Below, one piece after another: positions 16,406 through 23,918 of a stretch of 49,414 nt of DNA. The DNA comes from Sorangium cellulosum (GTDB lineage Bacteria; Myxococcota_A; Polyangia; Polyangiales; Polyangiaceae), in contig DYPH01000031.1 of the NCBI GenBank assembly GCA_020720045.1, forward strand, positions 1 through 49,414, in the 5' to 3' direction. Every line of letters starts with the position of its first letter. Position 1 is the stretch's first letter. Both the position numbers and the translations under genes were made by a program. Below the pieces are notes generated by a model. That model made no database searches, was not told the origin of the DNA, and was given only the letters and a program-made list of their open reading frames with translations.

Positions 16406-17407
16406 GAGGACGTCCTGTTCTTCGACGACACCGAGCATGTTCGCAAAGTCAATGCGCTTTCCGGCGAGATGTAGCGCCCCTTCAAAGGCGCCAACCGGCT
16501 GAAGGAAGCGCGATTTCAAGACGCCGAAGTTCTTCTCTTCCCGATGGATCCCGTCGACGGTGAAGCGGGCGTGGAAGTCGCTGCCGCTCGTCACGGTCCA
16601 CGGCGCTTCCGGCGCTTCTGTTTGGTAATCAAAGGCCCCTTCGGCGAGTGGGTAGAGGCCGCCGTCGTACCAGGCGGCGCATTCCGGGGCGCCGACGAAG
16701 CCCTTTACGAGGTTCACTCCAAAGGGGCGCCCTGCCGATCTTCCAAGCAAAAACGACCAATTCCAGCGGGTGTGCCGCGGCGGATATCCGAAGGAAAAAT
16801 CGTAGCCGCCGACGGCATCGTGCAATTGAAAGCGACGCCCAGCGAGGGAGAGCGTGCCATGAACGTCCAGGGCGAGCCGCTTTTCCGTCGCCGAAAACAG
16901 CGAAGGCCCCCCGCGGAAGCCGGGTGTTTCGTGGACGGCGAGCAAGGACGGCGGGGCGCTCGTACCGTCAAGGGAGAGGTCGAGTTCGAGGGGGCCAAAG
17001 TGCCCGGAAACACGAAAGATCGGCGCATCGGTCGTCCGTGCGATCGAAAGGTCGGCGTGGGGGCCGCGAAACGTCGCCTCGGCGCCGCGCCCGGTCGTCG
17101 TCGCGAGCGTCGCTTGCGTTGGCAGGCCAACGACGCTCTGGTCGAAAATAAGTGTACGATGCAGATGATCGAGGACGTAGGCAAAGGCACTCGTCGCGTA
17201 GCCAAGCTTCACGATGGCGAGTCCCAGGTAGCGTCGCTCGGTCGCTACTCCCAGGTAAATCCAGCCTTTTTTACGTGCGAGGCGACCGATCCGGCCGATG
17301 CTTAGCGCCGGGTCGAAGTCGGAGACCGTCCCGCGGTAGCCGCCATAGTGGAGCTTGCCGTCGGCGCCGAGGAGCGAGGAGGGGGCGTTTGGAAGGGGCC
17401 GGGTCAC
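16400..17407 (-). CDS. DUF2804 family protein
   Basis: 335 residues. The early KKGWIYLGVATERRYLGLAIVKLGYATSAFAYVLD segment and the later WNWSFLLGRSAGRPFGVNL segment are typical of DUF2804, a widespread family of undetermined function with a lipocalin-like beta-rich fold. No signal peptide or transmembrane segment is seen. The GTG start at 17407 overlaps the rsmI stop (GTGA), making this the third gene of an rpoH-like / rsmI / DUF2804 operon. No mechanistic link to sigma factor or ribosome methylation is evident. Confidence 0.8.
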   Translation of the reverse strand: MTRPLPNAPSSLLGADGKLHYGGYRGTVSDFDPALSIGRIGRLARKKGWIYLGVATERRYLGLAIVKLGYATSAFAYVLDHLHRTLIFDQSVVGLPTQATLATTTGRGAEATFRGPHADLSIARTTDAPIFRVSGHFGPLELDLSLDGTSAPPSLLAVHETPGFRGGPSLFSATEKRLALDVHGTLSLAGRRFQLHDAVGGYDFSFGYPPRHTRWNWSFLLGRSAGRPFGVNLVKGFVGAPECAAWYDGGLYPLAEGAFDYQTEAPEAPWTVTSGSDFHARFTVDGIHREEKNFGVLKSRFLQPVGAFEGALHLAGKRIDFANMLGVVEEQDVLW

Positions 17408-18237
17408 GGTCGCTGATTCTTTCGCGTCACGACCCGTTCGTACACCTCCCGTTTCGGCCGCCCCGACCAGGCGGCGATGCGCTCGGCGAGCGTCTTCGCG
17501 TGAAGGCCTTCGCGGAGCCCGGCATCGATGCGTGCGTCGACGACTTCATCGGTAGGATTATCGTTTGTTTCGTCGACCTCGCGCGGGGCAAGAACAATCA
17601 CACACTCGCCAAGCCATTCCCTCGGAACTGCCAATGACTCTAGCGTCCCGCGAACGAATTCTTCATGAACTTTAGTAAGTTCGCGAGCGACGCAAGCGCG
17701 ACGGGTCGGCATCGCGAACGCTAGGTCTCTGAGCGTTTCTTCGACGCGATTCGGCGATTCAAATAGGACAACGGGCTCCGGCGTCGCCGCGACGGTCCCG
17801 ACGAATGCTGCGCGCGCGGGCCCCTCGCGCGGAGGAAAACCGAGAAATCGAAAGGCGGCGCCAATGCCAAGGGCGCTCCCGGCGAGGGCGGCCAGCACCG
17901 CCGACGGCCCGGGAATCGGCGTGACCGTCACTCCTGCCGCGACGGCCGCCTGCGCCAAGTCGTCCCCGGGGTCGGCGACGCCCGGCGTCCCTGCATCGGA
18001 AACGCAGGCGGCTGCGGCGCCTGCCACGAGGCGCGCGACGATGCGGTCGCGCTCTTCCGGTGAGGAGTGGCGGTGGTAGGCGACGAGCTCCCGCGAGAAA
18101 CCAAAATGGGTGCAAAGTGCACGCGTTCGTCGTGTGTCTTCTGCGAGGATGAAGTCGACGGTACGCAGCGTTTCGAGGGCGCGCGGCGTGAGATCGCTCA
18201 GGTTTCCGATGGGCGTCGCGACGAGGAACAGCGGCAT
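17404..18237 (-). CDS. rsmI: 16S rRNA (cytidine1402-2'-O)-methyltransferase
   Basis: 277 residues. RsmI 2'-O-methylates C1402 in the decoding centre of 16S rRNA, using SAM. Family features visible: the LFLVATPIGNLSDLTPRALE start, AEDTRRT, the VSDAGTPGVADPG loop, IPGPSAVLAALAGSAL, and the FLGFPP segment of tetrapyrrole-methylase-fold enzymes. The length is normal. It begins 3 bases after the sigma factor gene and overlaps the DUF2804 start by 4 bases, so the three are almost certainly co-transcribed. Confidence 0.95.
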   Translation of the reverse strand: MPLFLVATPIGNLSDLTPRALETLRTVDFILAEDTRRTRALCTHFGFSRELVAYHRHSSPEERDRIVARLVAGAAAACVSDAGTPGVADPGDDLAQAAVAAGVTVTPIPGPSAVLAALAGSALGIGAAFRFLGFPPREGPARAAFVGTVAATPEPVVLFESPNRVEETLRDLAFAMPTRRACVARELTKVHEEFVRGTLESLAVPREWLGECVIVLAPREVDETNDNPTDEVVDARIDAGLREGLHAKTLAERIAAWSGRPKREVYERVVTRKNQRP

Positions 18238-18240
18238 CGC

Positions 18241-19368
18241 TCAGGAATCCACTTCGGTGGCGTCGCCCAGTTCGGTGCGAAGGTACTCGCGGAGCCGCGT
18301 CGTCAAGCGCTGCTCAAGCTGGCGGACGCGCTCGCGGGAGATCGAAAAGCGGTCGCCGAGTTCCTGGAGGGTGAGGGGGTCTTCCGCGACGAGGCGGTCG
18401 TCGAAGATCGCGAGCTCCTTCTTCTTTTCGAGGAGCGTCTCCCGGAAAATAGCGAGCTTCCCCTTGAGGAGCGTCTGGAGTTCTTCGCTTGCGAGAAGCG
18501 TCTCGGGGCCGGCGTTTGTCGTCGCGACCAAGTCAATCCGAGCAACGCTCTTCCCATCGGAGTCTCCTACGGGGGCATCCAAGGAGCCTTCCGAAGAACT
18601 CAATCGCACATCCATCTCGGCAACTTCCGCTTCGGAGACGTTCAAACGCCTCGCGATTTCGGCGTGCGACGGTTCAATTCCTCGGGATTCCAGCTCGGCG
18701 CGCTGCTTCCTCAGATTAAAGAAGAGTTTCCGTTGAGCCTGCGTCGTTCCGAGTTTGACGAGACGCCAATTGTTGAGAATGAACCGGAGAATGTACGCGC
18801 GAATCCACCAGGCCGCGTACGAGGAGAGCTTGACGCCTCGGTAGGGGTCATAGCGCTTCACCGCCTGCATGAGGCCGATGTTCCCCTCCTGGACGAGGTC
18901 CATGATGTTCTTGTAGGCGCGCCGGTATTCGTAGGCGATTTTCACGACGAGGCGCAGGTTCGCCGTGACGAGGCGGGCGGCGACGGCGGGGTCTTGCGTC
19001 TCCTGAAAACGGATCGCGAGCTCTTTGGTCGCTTCTGGCGAGAGCAGCGGGTGGCGCTGGACTTCGCGGAGGTAGGCGGCCATCGCATCGAGGCGGGCGA
19101 GCGACTGGGGCGAAGACTCCTTCGCAACTCCGCGGTCGAAGCGCGAGTGGGGCTCGTCGCCGGCTTCGGTCTCCAGGGCAAATTCGTCGTCCCCTTCGGA
19201 GACGATTTCACCATCAATTTCTGCAGGTTCGCCGTCGCCCTCGCGCTCTTCTTCGCCGTCCGTCCCCTCGCTCTCGGAATCGCTCTCTTCCGTCGCCTCG
19301 CGATCTTCGGCGTCGAGCTCGTCGTCGGGTGCCTTCGCGTTTACGGTCGTCTTCGTCGTCTTCGCCAT
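18241..19368 (-). CDS. RpoH-like sigma factor with acidic N-terminal extension
   Basis: 375 residues. The core from about residue 85 carries sigma region 1.2-2 (LARLDAMAAYLREVQRHPLL, IMDLVQEGNIGLMQAVKRYDP, AAWWIRAYILRFILNNWRLVK), the GTTQAQRKLFFNLRKQR segment characteristic of the sigma-32 (RpoH) class, and region 4 with the ISRERVRQLEQR helix. This places it in the group that includes RpoH and the myxobacterial developmental/heat-shock sigma factors. The first ~85 residues are extra: Lys/Thr at the very start, then an Asp/Glu/Ser-rich disordered stretch. That extension could mask DNA binding or carry regulated interactions. The gene heads an operon with rsmI and DUF2804. Confidence 0.9.
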   Translation of the reverse strand: MAKTTKTTVNAKAPDDELDAEDREATEESDSESEGTDGEEEREGDGEPAEIDGEIVSEGDDEFALETEAGDEPHSRFDRGVAKESSPQSLARLDAMAAYLREVQRHPLLSPEATKELAIRFQETQDPAVAARLVTANLRLVVKIAYEYRRAYKNIMDLVQEGNIGLMQAVKRYDPYRGVKLSSYAAWWIRAYILRFILNNWRLVKLGTTQAQRKLFFNLRKQRAELESRGIEPSHAEIARRLNVSEAEVAEMDVRLSSSEGSLDAPVGDSDGKSVARIDLVATTNAGPETLLASEELQTLLKGKLAIFRETLLEKKKELAIFDDRLVAEDPLTLQELGDRFSISRERVRQLEQRLTTRLREYLRTELGDATEVDS

Positions 19369-19507
19369 GGCGTCTTCCTGCGTGGGGACCGGCGAACCGG
19401 CTCCGAAAAATCAGAAGCGCCGGATAGCACAACTTCCCGCTGGCCGAGCCGCCCTCGGCGGCGGGCGTCGGGAAGCGGAGCGACGCGGGGAATTGTGCGG
19501 TCGCCCC

Positions 19508-19535
19508 TTGACGCGTTGCGTTAACGACCTAGGCT
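19508..19535 (+). promoter_or_regulatory. predicted promoter, leaderless
   Basis: TTGACG (19508-19513) and TAGGCT (19530-19535) are 16 bases apart. The -10 is 6 bases from the ATG of the small membrane peptide, so transcription would start at or next to the start codon. Confidence 0.5.
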
Positions 19536-19541
19536 CGCCCT

Positions 19542-19646
19542 ATGACGACGACGCACGTACTCCCGTCAGCGGCCCAGAACATCACCTTCGCGGTCCTCTT
19601 TGCGATCCCGCTCGCCGGTCTTGCCTTGCTCTACGCCTTTCACTGA
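19542..19646 (+). CDS. 34-residue single-pass membrane peptide
   Basis: A short frame with a good upstream promoter. After a polar N-terminus (MTTTHVLPSAAQN) comes one hydrophobic helix (ITFAVLFAIPLAGLALLYA) and a stop two residues later. There is no Shine-Dalgarno sequence, but the -10-like hexamer is 6 bases before the ATG, consistent with leaderless expression. It is divergent from the RpoH-like gene. No family is recognised. Small membrane peptides of this form often modulate a larger membrane complex, but nothing here identifies a partner. Confidence 0.45.
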   Translation: MTTTHVLPSAAQNITFAVLFAIPLAGLALLYAFH

Positions 19647-19778
19647 GCGGAATACTGGATCACGGCGGTACCAGGGGGGGGCCTGAGTACCCCAGCGCAC
19701 AGGTACGATTCTTCCCCCCTGACGCCTACTTGTTTGCGTTTTCGTCGCCGGAATCCCATTCCCGGGACGGCACGTCTC

Positions 19779-20552
19779 ATGCTCCCCTCACTAGCAATGA
19801 CCACGCGCCCCCGGACCCGTCTCGCAGTCGTCTTCGCTCTCTCCCTCGGCGCCGCGACCGTCGGTTGCCGCCGATTCCGATTCCGATTCCGGCGTTGACG
19901 CCCTGAACGAAGGGGCGGGTGAGGACGGGCTCTCCGAGAGTCAGGATGAACTCCGAGGCGAGTCGGTCGCGGCCGGGACGAACCTTCGGACCACGGTCGC
20001 CGTGAACTTCCGCAACGGCCCCGGGACCAGCTATTCGCGCATCACAGTGCTCGCCGCCGGGCGTGGTCTTGTCGCGACCGGGCGTAGCCAGAACGCCTTC
20101 TACCAGGTCACCGCCGGGGGAAATACCGGGTGGGTTCATGGCGCGTACCTCGTCCTTGTCAGTGGGACTACGCCCTCGGAAGTGCCCACCGTTCCAGGGC
20201 AAATCGTCGATAGCTTCGTCTCCGATGGCACCGGCTACTACCCATCGTCGAGCGCCCTGGAGGGTGGGTTTAACGACCGCCGAGGCGCCCCTCTTCGCAC
20301 CCTTCAGCAGTACCTCGCGGGGAACGCCGACTATGTGTCGGTCGCGACACCAACGCCTTTGTCTACGGTACCAAGCTCCGAATTACCGAGTTTGAACAGC
20401 GCTACGGGCGTCCGATTGAATTCCGCGTCGTCGACACCGGAGGCGCCTTCCGCGGCAAGGGGCGGAGCCGGATGGACATCTGCGTGCAGAACTACAGCGC
20501 CTCCCTCGATGCGACGGTGAACGGGCGCCTCCACGTCCAGGTCGTTCGCTGA
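19779..20552 (+). pseudogene. SH3 + 3D domain lipoprotein, frame broken twice
   Basis: Three segments in alternating frames form one recognisable protein. Segment 1 is a lipoprotein signal (AVVFALSLGAATVGC, cysteine at about 30). It needs one base removed near 19874-19880 to reach segment 2: a Ser/Asp linker (DSDSDSG) and a bacterial SH3 domain (VNFRNGPGTSYSRITVL ... GWVHGAYL). One base added near 20341-20346 gives segment 3, a 3D/double-psi barrel domain (AFVYGTKLRI ... EFRVVDTGGAFRGKGRSRMDI). SH3 plus 3D is typical of murein-binding or lytic envelope proteins. The shifts cancel, so frame 1 equals frame 3, yet the middle is clearly coding. This is either a decaying gene or two assembly errors. 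A (GATTCC) hexamer repeat lies beside the first shift. Confidence 0.7.
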
Positions 20553-20582
20553 TTCCGCTGCCCGCTCCGCCAACGAAGAAGT

Positions 20583-20611
20583 CCGAAGGTCCTCCAGATC
20601 TTCGGTTTTTT
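20583..20611 (+). terminator. intrinsic terminator after the SH3/3D gene
   Basis: A 9-bp stem (CCGAAGGTC with GATCTTCGG, one G-T wobble), a 5-base loop and six T residues. It lies 30 bases after the stop codon. Confidence 0.85.
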
Positions 20612-20778
20612 CGTCTGTTGCGTGGCGCTCACCGTTGTCGCGAGAGAGCCGGCGAGCGCACGGTTCCGAGCGACAAACCCCCGTCAATCGGGCGAGAATC
20701 GTCGCTGCGGGACGCAATCGCTGTCGGCTCCCCTTGATCTTTTTTGCGCGGGCGGGCATTCCGAAGCGAGGGATTCCG

Positions 20779-21981
20779 ATGGACGCGTCGCTTTTTTCCC
20801 CGGATCTCTTCGCCGTTCTCGCTGCGGCGCCGGCAGGACCGGCTGGCACCGAGGGGACGCAGCGTTCCGCCGTCTTGCAGGACGCGCTGCTTCGCGTCGG
20901 CTCCTGGCTCGAGTTCGTGGCAGAGCTTGAATTTGCTGATGAAACAGGGCCGCCCCCCCTTCAGACCGCCTTCGACTCCCGTGCCCTTCGCGCATCGATC
21001 GGGGACGACGGCGAGGCACGGGTGGAGGTCGTTGTGGCGCCCGAGGACGTCGCCGTTCGCCTGGTGATTCCAAGTGCCAGCGCCTACGGGCTCACATCAT
21101 CGTGGCGGGGCCTTCGCGCGCGCATGCTCGATGGCGACGCGGCTCAGCCCTTCCTCCAGGCTGCCGAGGCACTCCCTGATCGCTACCGCATCGGCCCTCT
21201 AGGGGACACGCGCAGCGTCCCCGCGTCACTCTCTCCAGATTATTTGCGGCGTTTGCTGGATGAGGCCGAGGTAGAGGGCGTCCCGCTGGCCATCGACCTC
21301 ATTGTCCCGCGGGAAGAGATCTTGGCGCGCATTGACCGCGCCGCCCATGACCTTGAAACGGCACTTCTTGCCGTCGCGCCCCTTTATCACTTGGTCGTCG
21401 AGTACAGCTCTCTTGACGATGTGCCGACCGGTGAACTCACGAAGCTCGGTTCGCTTACCCGCGATATATCTGGCGAGCGCCCGCCGCGTCCGCGAGGAAA
21501 GCCGGCTGTTTTTGGAGCAACTTCAGGGAGCTTATCGCGAAATGTAACCGCGCGCCGTGAGCGACCGCGAACTCTTTCGGAAGAAGCTGCGATTGAAGAG
21601 AGCCTAGAAGGGGCATTGTCGACCGCACGCGTCGAGCAAGAAGGCGAACAGAGCGAGCGCGAAGTGGATCGTGTGGACGCTGAGCACTCGGGACCGTTTG
21701 TTCGGCGGTTCGCGCCGCGCTCAGCGGTCCGGGTGACGGTCCGCAGCCGTCCAGTTTGGGGTGCTTTCGACACCAGCGCGCCCATCGAAGGCGGCCACAC
21801 CGTTTACGTGCTTGCCGGGGTTTTTGAAGGAAAACAAGGTGTTGTCCAGGAGCTCGACGGCCGCGGTGGTGCCCGTGTCTTCCTGGGACTGTTCGCCACG
21901 ACGATCCCCCTCGGAGACCTTGCGCGGGCGCGCGACGGGCGGCCGGCGCTCGGGTCCTCCCACCGCCGCCATCGCCGCTAG
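20779..21981 (+). CDS. hypothetical protein with C-terminal KOW-like domain
   Basis: 400 residues from the ATG at 20779; upstream in-frame codons lie in the region just after a terminator. Residues ~1-260 show alternating helices and strands without a recognisable motif. A charged, low-complexity region (rich in Glu, Arg and Ser, ~265-345) follows. The last ~60 residues (GHTVYVLAGVFEGKQGVVQELDG...ARVFLGLF) match the NusG/RpL24-type KOW beta-barrel pattern, usually an RNA- or ribosome-binding element. No signal peptide, so probably cytoplasmic. An ABC exporter operon begins just downstream. A role in RNA binding is inferred from the tail only. Confidence 0.6.
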   Translation: MDASLFSPDLFAVLAAAPAGPAGTEGTQRSAVLQDALLRVGSWLEFVAELEFADETGPPPLQTAFDSRALRASIGDDGEARVEVVVAPEDVAVRLVIPSASAYGLTSSWRGLRARMLDGDAAQPFLQAAEALPDRYRIGPLGDTRSVPASLSPDYLRRLLDEAEVEGVPLAIDLIVPREEILARIDRAAHDLETALLAVAPLYHLVVEYSSLDDVPTGELTKLGSLTRDISGERPPRPRGKPAVFGATSGSLSRNVTARRERPRTLSEEAAIEESLEGALSTARVEQEGEQSEREVDRVDAEHSGPFVRRFAPRSAVRVTVRSRPVWGAFDTSAPIEGGHTVYVLAGVFEGKQGVVQELDGRGGARVFLGLFATTIPLGDLARARDGRPALGSSHRRHRR

Positions 21982-22022
21982 CGTCTCGTCCGATCGTGGC
22001 GCGTTCTCAACGCCACACTTCA

Positions 22023-23918
22023 ATGGAAGTGCTAGCGGGCGAACCGTACATGGCGCCCCGAACTGCCCCCGTTTCTGCCCCGCCGGTTTCCGACGCGGGC
22101 GCTCGATTTGCGAACGTCCCCCGCACGATGGGCGGTCAGTTTCGCCGCCATCTCGCGCCGCTCGTCTTTGGGACGCTCTGCTTGGCGACCTTTCAGTACG
22201 CGATGAATCGCATCGACTGGGCCACGAAGGCGACCGTCGATCGCCTCCAGAATGGCGCCAGCGTTGGAGCCGTCGTCGCAACGATCTTTGCGCTCGCGTT
22301 TGTCGGCTTTGTTGCGCGCGTCGGGAGCCGTTGGTTCATCTTTAACGTAGGTCGAGACGTCGAGTACGAACTGCGCGGGCTTCTCCTTGAGAAATTGCAC
22401 ACGCTTGGCGCTGCTTTTTATCGGAAAATGCCCGCTGGTGACATCATGAGTCGCGCATCAAACGACTTGATGCAGGTGCGGTTGTTGTTCGGTTTCGGCG
22501 CCTTGAACCTGGCAAACGTGCTCTTCGCCCTCGTGAGTGCTCTCCAGGTACTTCTTGCAATTTCCCCGAGGCTTACGCTCGTCTCTTTCGTTACACTTCC
22601 GATTATTCTCGGGAGCACGCGGACCGTTTCCAAGCGGCTTTACACCTACACAAAGGAAAATCAGGAGACGCTTGGGAAGCTGACCGAGCGGGTCCAAGCG
22701 AATCTCTCGGGCGTCCGCGTCGTTCGCAGCTTTGCGCTTGAGGGCTTTGAAGAGAAGCGCTTCGAAGATGCCAATCGCGACTACCTCGGCGCGAGTTTGC
22801 GTCTCGCCCGTCTTCGCGGGCTCTTTGGTCCAATCACCGCTGCAGCAACCTCCATCGGGACGCTCGCCTTCTTCTGGTATGGCGGTACCCTCCTGCTGCG
22901 CGGCGTCGCAAGTGGCGGTATTTCCAAAGGGGATTTCTTCGCATTTTGGCTCGCGTATGGCCGCATGACATGGCCGATGATCGCGCTCGGTTTCTCCATC
23001 GCGATCCTTCAGCGGGGGCGCGCCGGCTGGGCGCGGCTTGCAGAAATTTTCGACGCGGAGCCGGAGATCGTTGATGGTGGACTCGCCGCACCAACCAACG
23101 GCGGCCCTGTCGGAATTTCGGTGACAAATCTTGAGTTTGCCTACGGGGAACGGCGGGTTGTCGACGGCGTCACCTTCGAAGTCCCTCCGGGAACGTCCCT
23201 CGCTGTCGTCGGCCGTACCGGCTCGGGAAAGAGCACGGTTGCGATGCTCCTCGCCCGTTTGTTACCGACGGGCCGCGGACAGGTTGCACTGACCTATGGC
23301 GATGGAAAGACGGCCATCGACGTCTGCGACCTTCCGCTAACGACGCTTCGCGGCTCCGTCGGTTATGCGCAACAAGACACGTTTCTTTTCTCGACGACGG
23401 TTGCGAAGAACATCGGCCTCGCACTGAACGACTCCGACTCGCCGGAGGCGATGGCACGGATCGAGGCGGCCGCCAAAGAGGCCTCCGTCTACGAGGAAAT
23501 TCTTGGTCTCCCTGAGGGTTTTGACACCGTCGTCGGCGAGCGCGGCGTTCAGCTTTCCGGCGGGCAGAAGCAGCGCGTTGCCCTCGCCCGTGCCCTCCTC
23601 CGCGAGCCGCCAATCCTCGTTCTGGACGACCCGCTGTCGGCGGTCGATGCTCGCACCGAGGCGAACATCCTTGCCGCGATCGATCGCCAAAAAACGCAAC
23701 GAACGCTGCTCCTTGTCACCCATCGCGTCGCTGCAGCCAGCCGCTGTGACCGCATCGTCGTCCTCGATGCCGGAAAGGTGATCGCGAGCGGGACCCACGA
23801 CGAGCTCGTTGCTGCCGGCGGCATCTACGGATCCTTCGCTGCTGAGCAGGCCGCCGAGAAGGAGCTTGAGGCGTTTGGAAGTGCTGAAGTGACTGAATTA
23901 ACGGGAGAATCCCGATGA
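22023..23918 (+). CDS. ABC exporter subunit with degenerate catalytic site
   Basis: About 631 residues from the ATG at 22023; a GTG at 21996 is an alternative start, and neither has a clear ribosome-binding site. The N-terminal half is a six-helix exporter membrane domain with the EYELRGLLLEKLHTLGAAFYRKMPAGDIMSR region. The C-terminal half is the nucleotide-binding domain: Walker A GRTGSGKST, signature LSGGQKQR, Walker B ILVLDDPLSAVDA, and H-loop VTHR. Asp replaces the catalytic Glu after Walker B (LDD rather than LDE). In heterodimeric exporters of the TM287/288 and BmrCD type one subunit has exactly this change. The stop overlaps the next ABC gene by 4 bases (ATGA), so the two subunits are coupled. 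Confidence 0.92.
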   Translation: MEVLAGEPYMAPRTAPVSAPPVSDAGARFANVPRTMGGQFRRHLAPLVFGTLCLATFQYAMNRIDWATKATVDRLQNGASVGAVVATIFALAFVGFVARVGSRWFIFNVGRDVEYELRGLLLEKLHTLGAAFYRKMPAGDIMSRASNDLMQVRLLFGFGALNLANVLFALVSALQVLLAISPRLTLVSFVTLPIILGSTRTVSKRLYTYTKENQETLGKLTERVQANLSGVRVVRSFALEGFEEKRFEDANRDYLGASLRLARLRGLFGPITAAATSIGTLAFFWYGGTLLLRGVASGGISKGDFFAFWLAYGRMTWPMIALGFSIAILQRGRAGWARLAEIFDAEPEIVDGGLAAPTNGGPVGISVTNLEFAYGERRVVDGVTFEVPPGTSLAVVGRTGSGKSTVAMLLARLLPTGRGQVALTYGDGKTAIDVCDLPLTTLRGSVGYAQQDTFLFSTTVAKNIGLALNDSDSPEAMARIEAAAKEASVYEEILGLPEGFDTVVGERGVQLSGGQKQRVALARALLREPPILVLDDPLSAVDARTEANILAAIDRQKTQRTLLLVTHRVAAASRCDRIVVLDAGKVIASGTHDELVAAGGIYGSFAAEQAAEKELEAFGSAEVTELTGESR

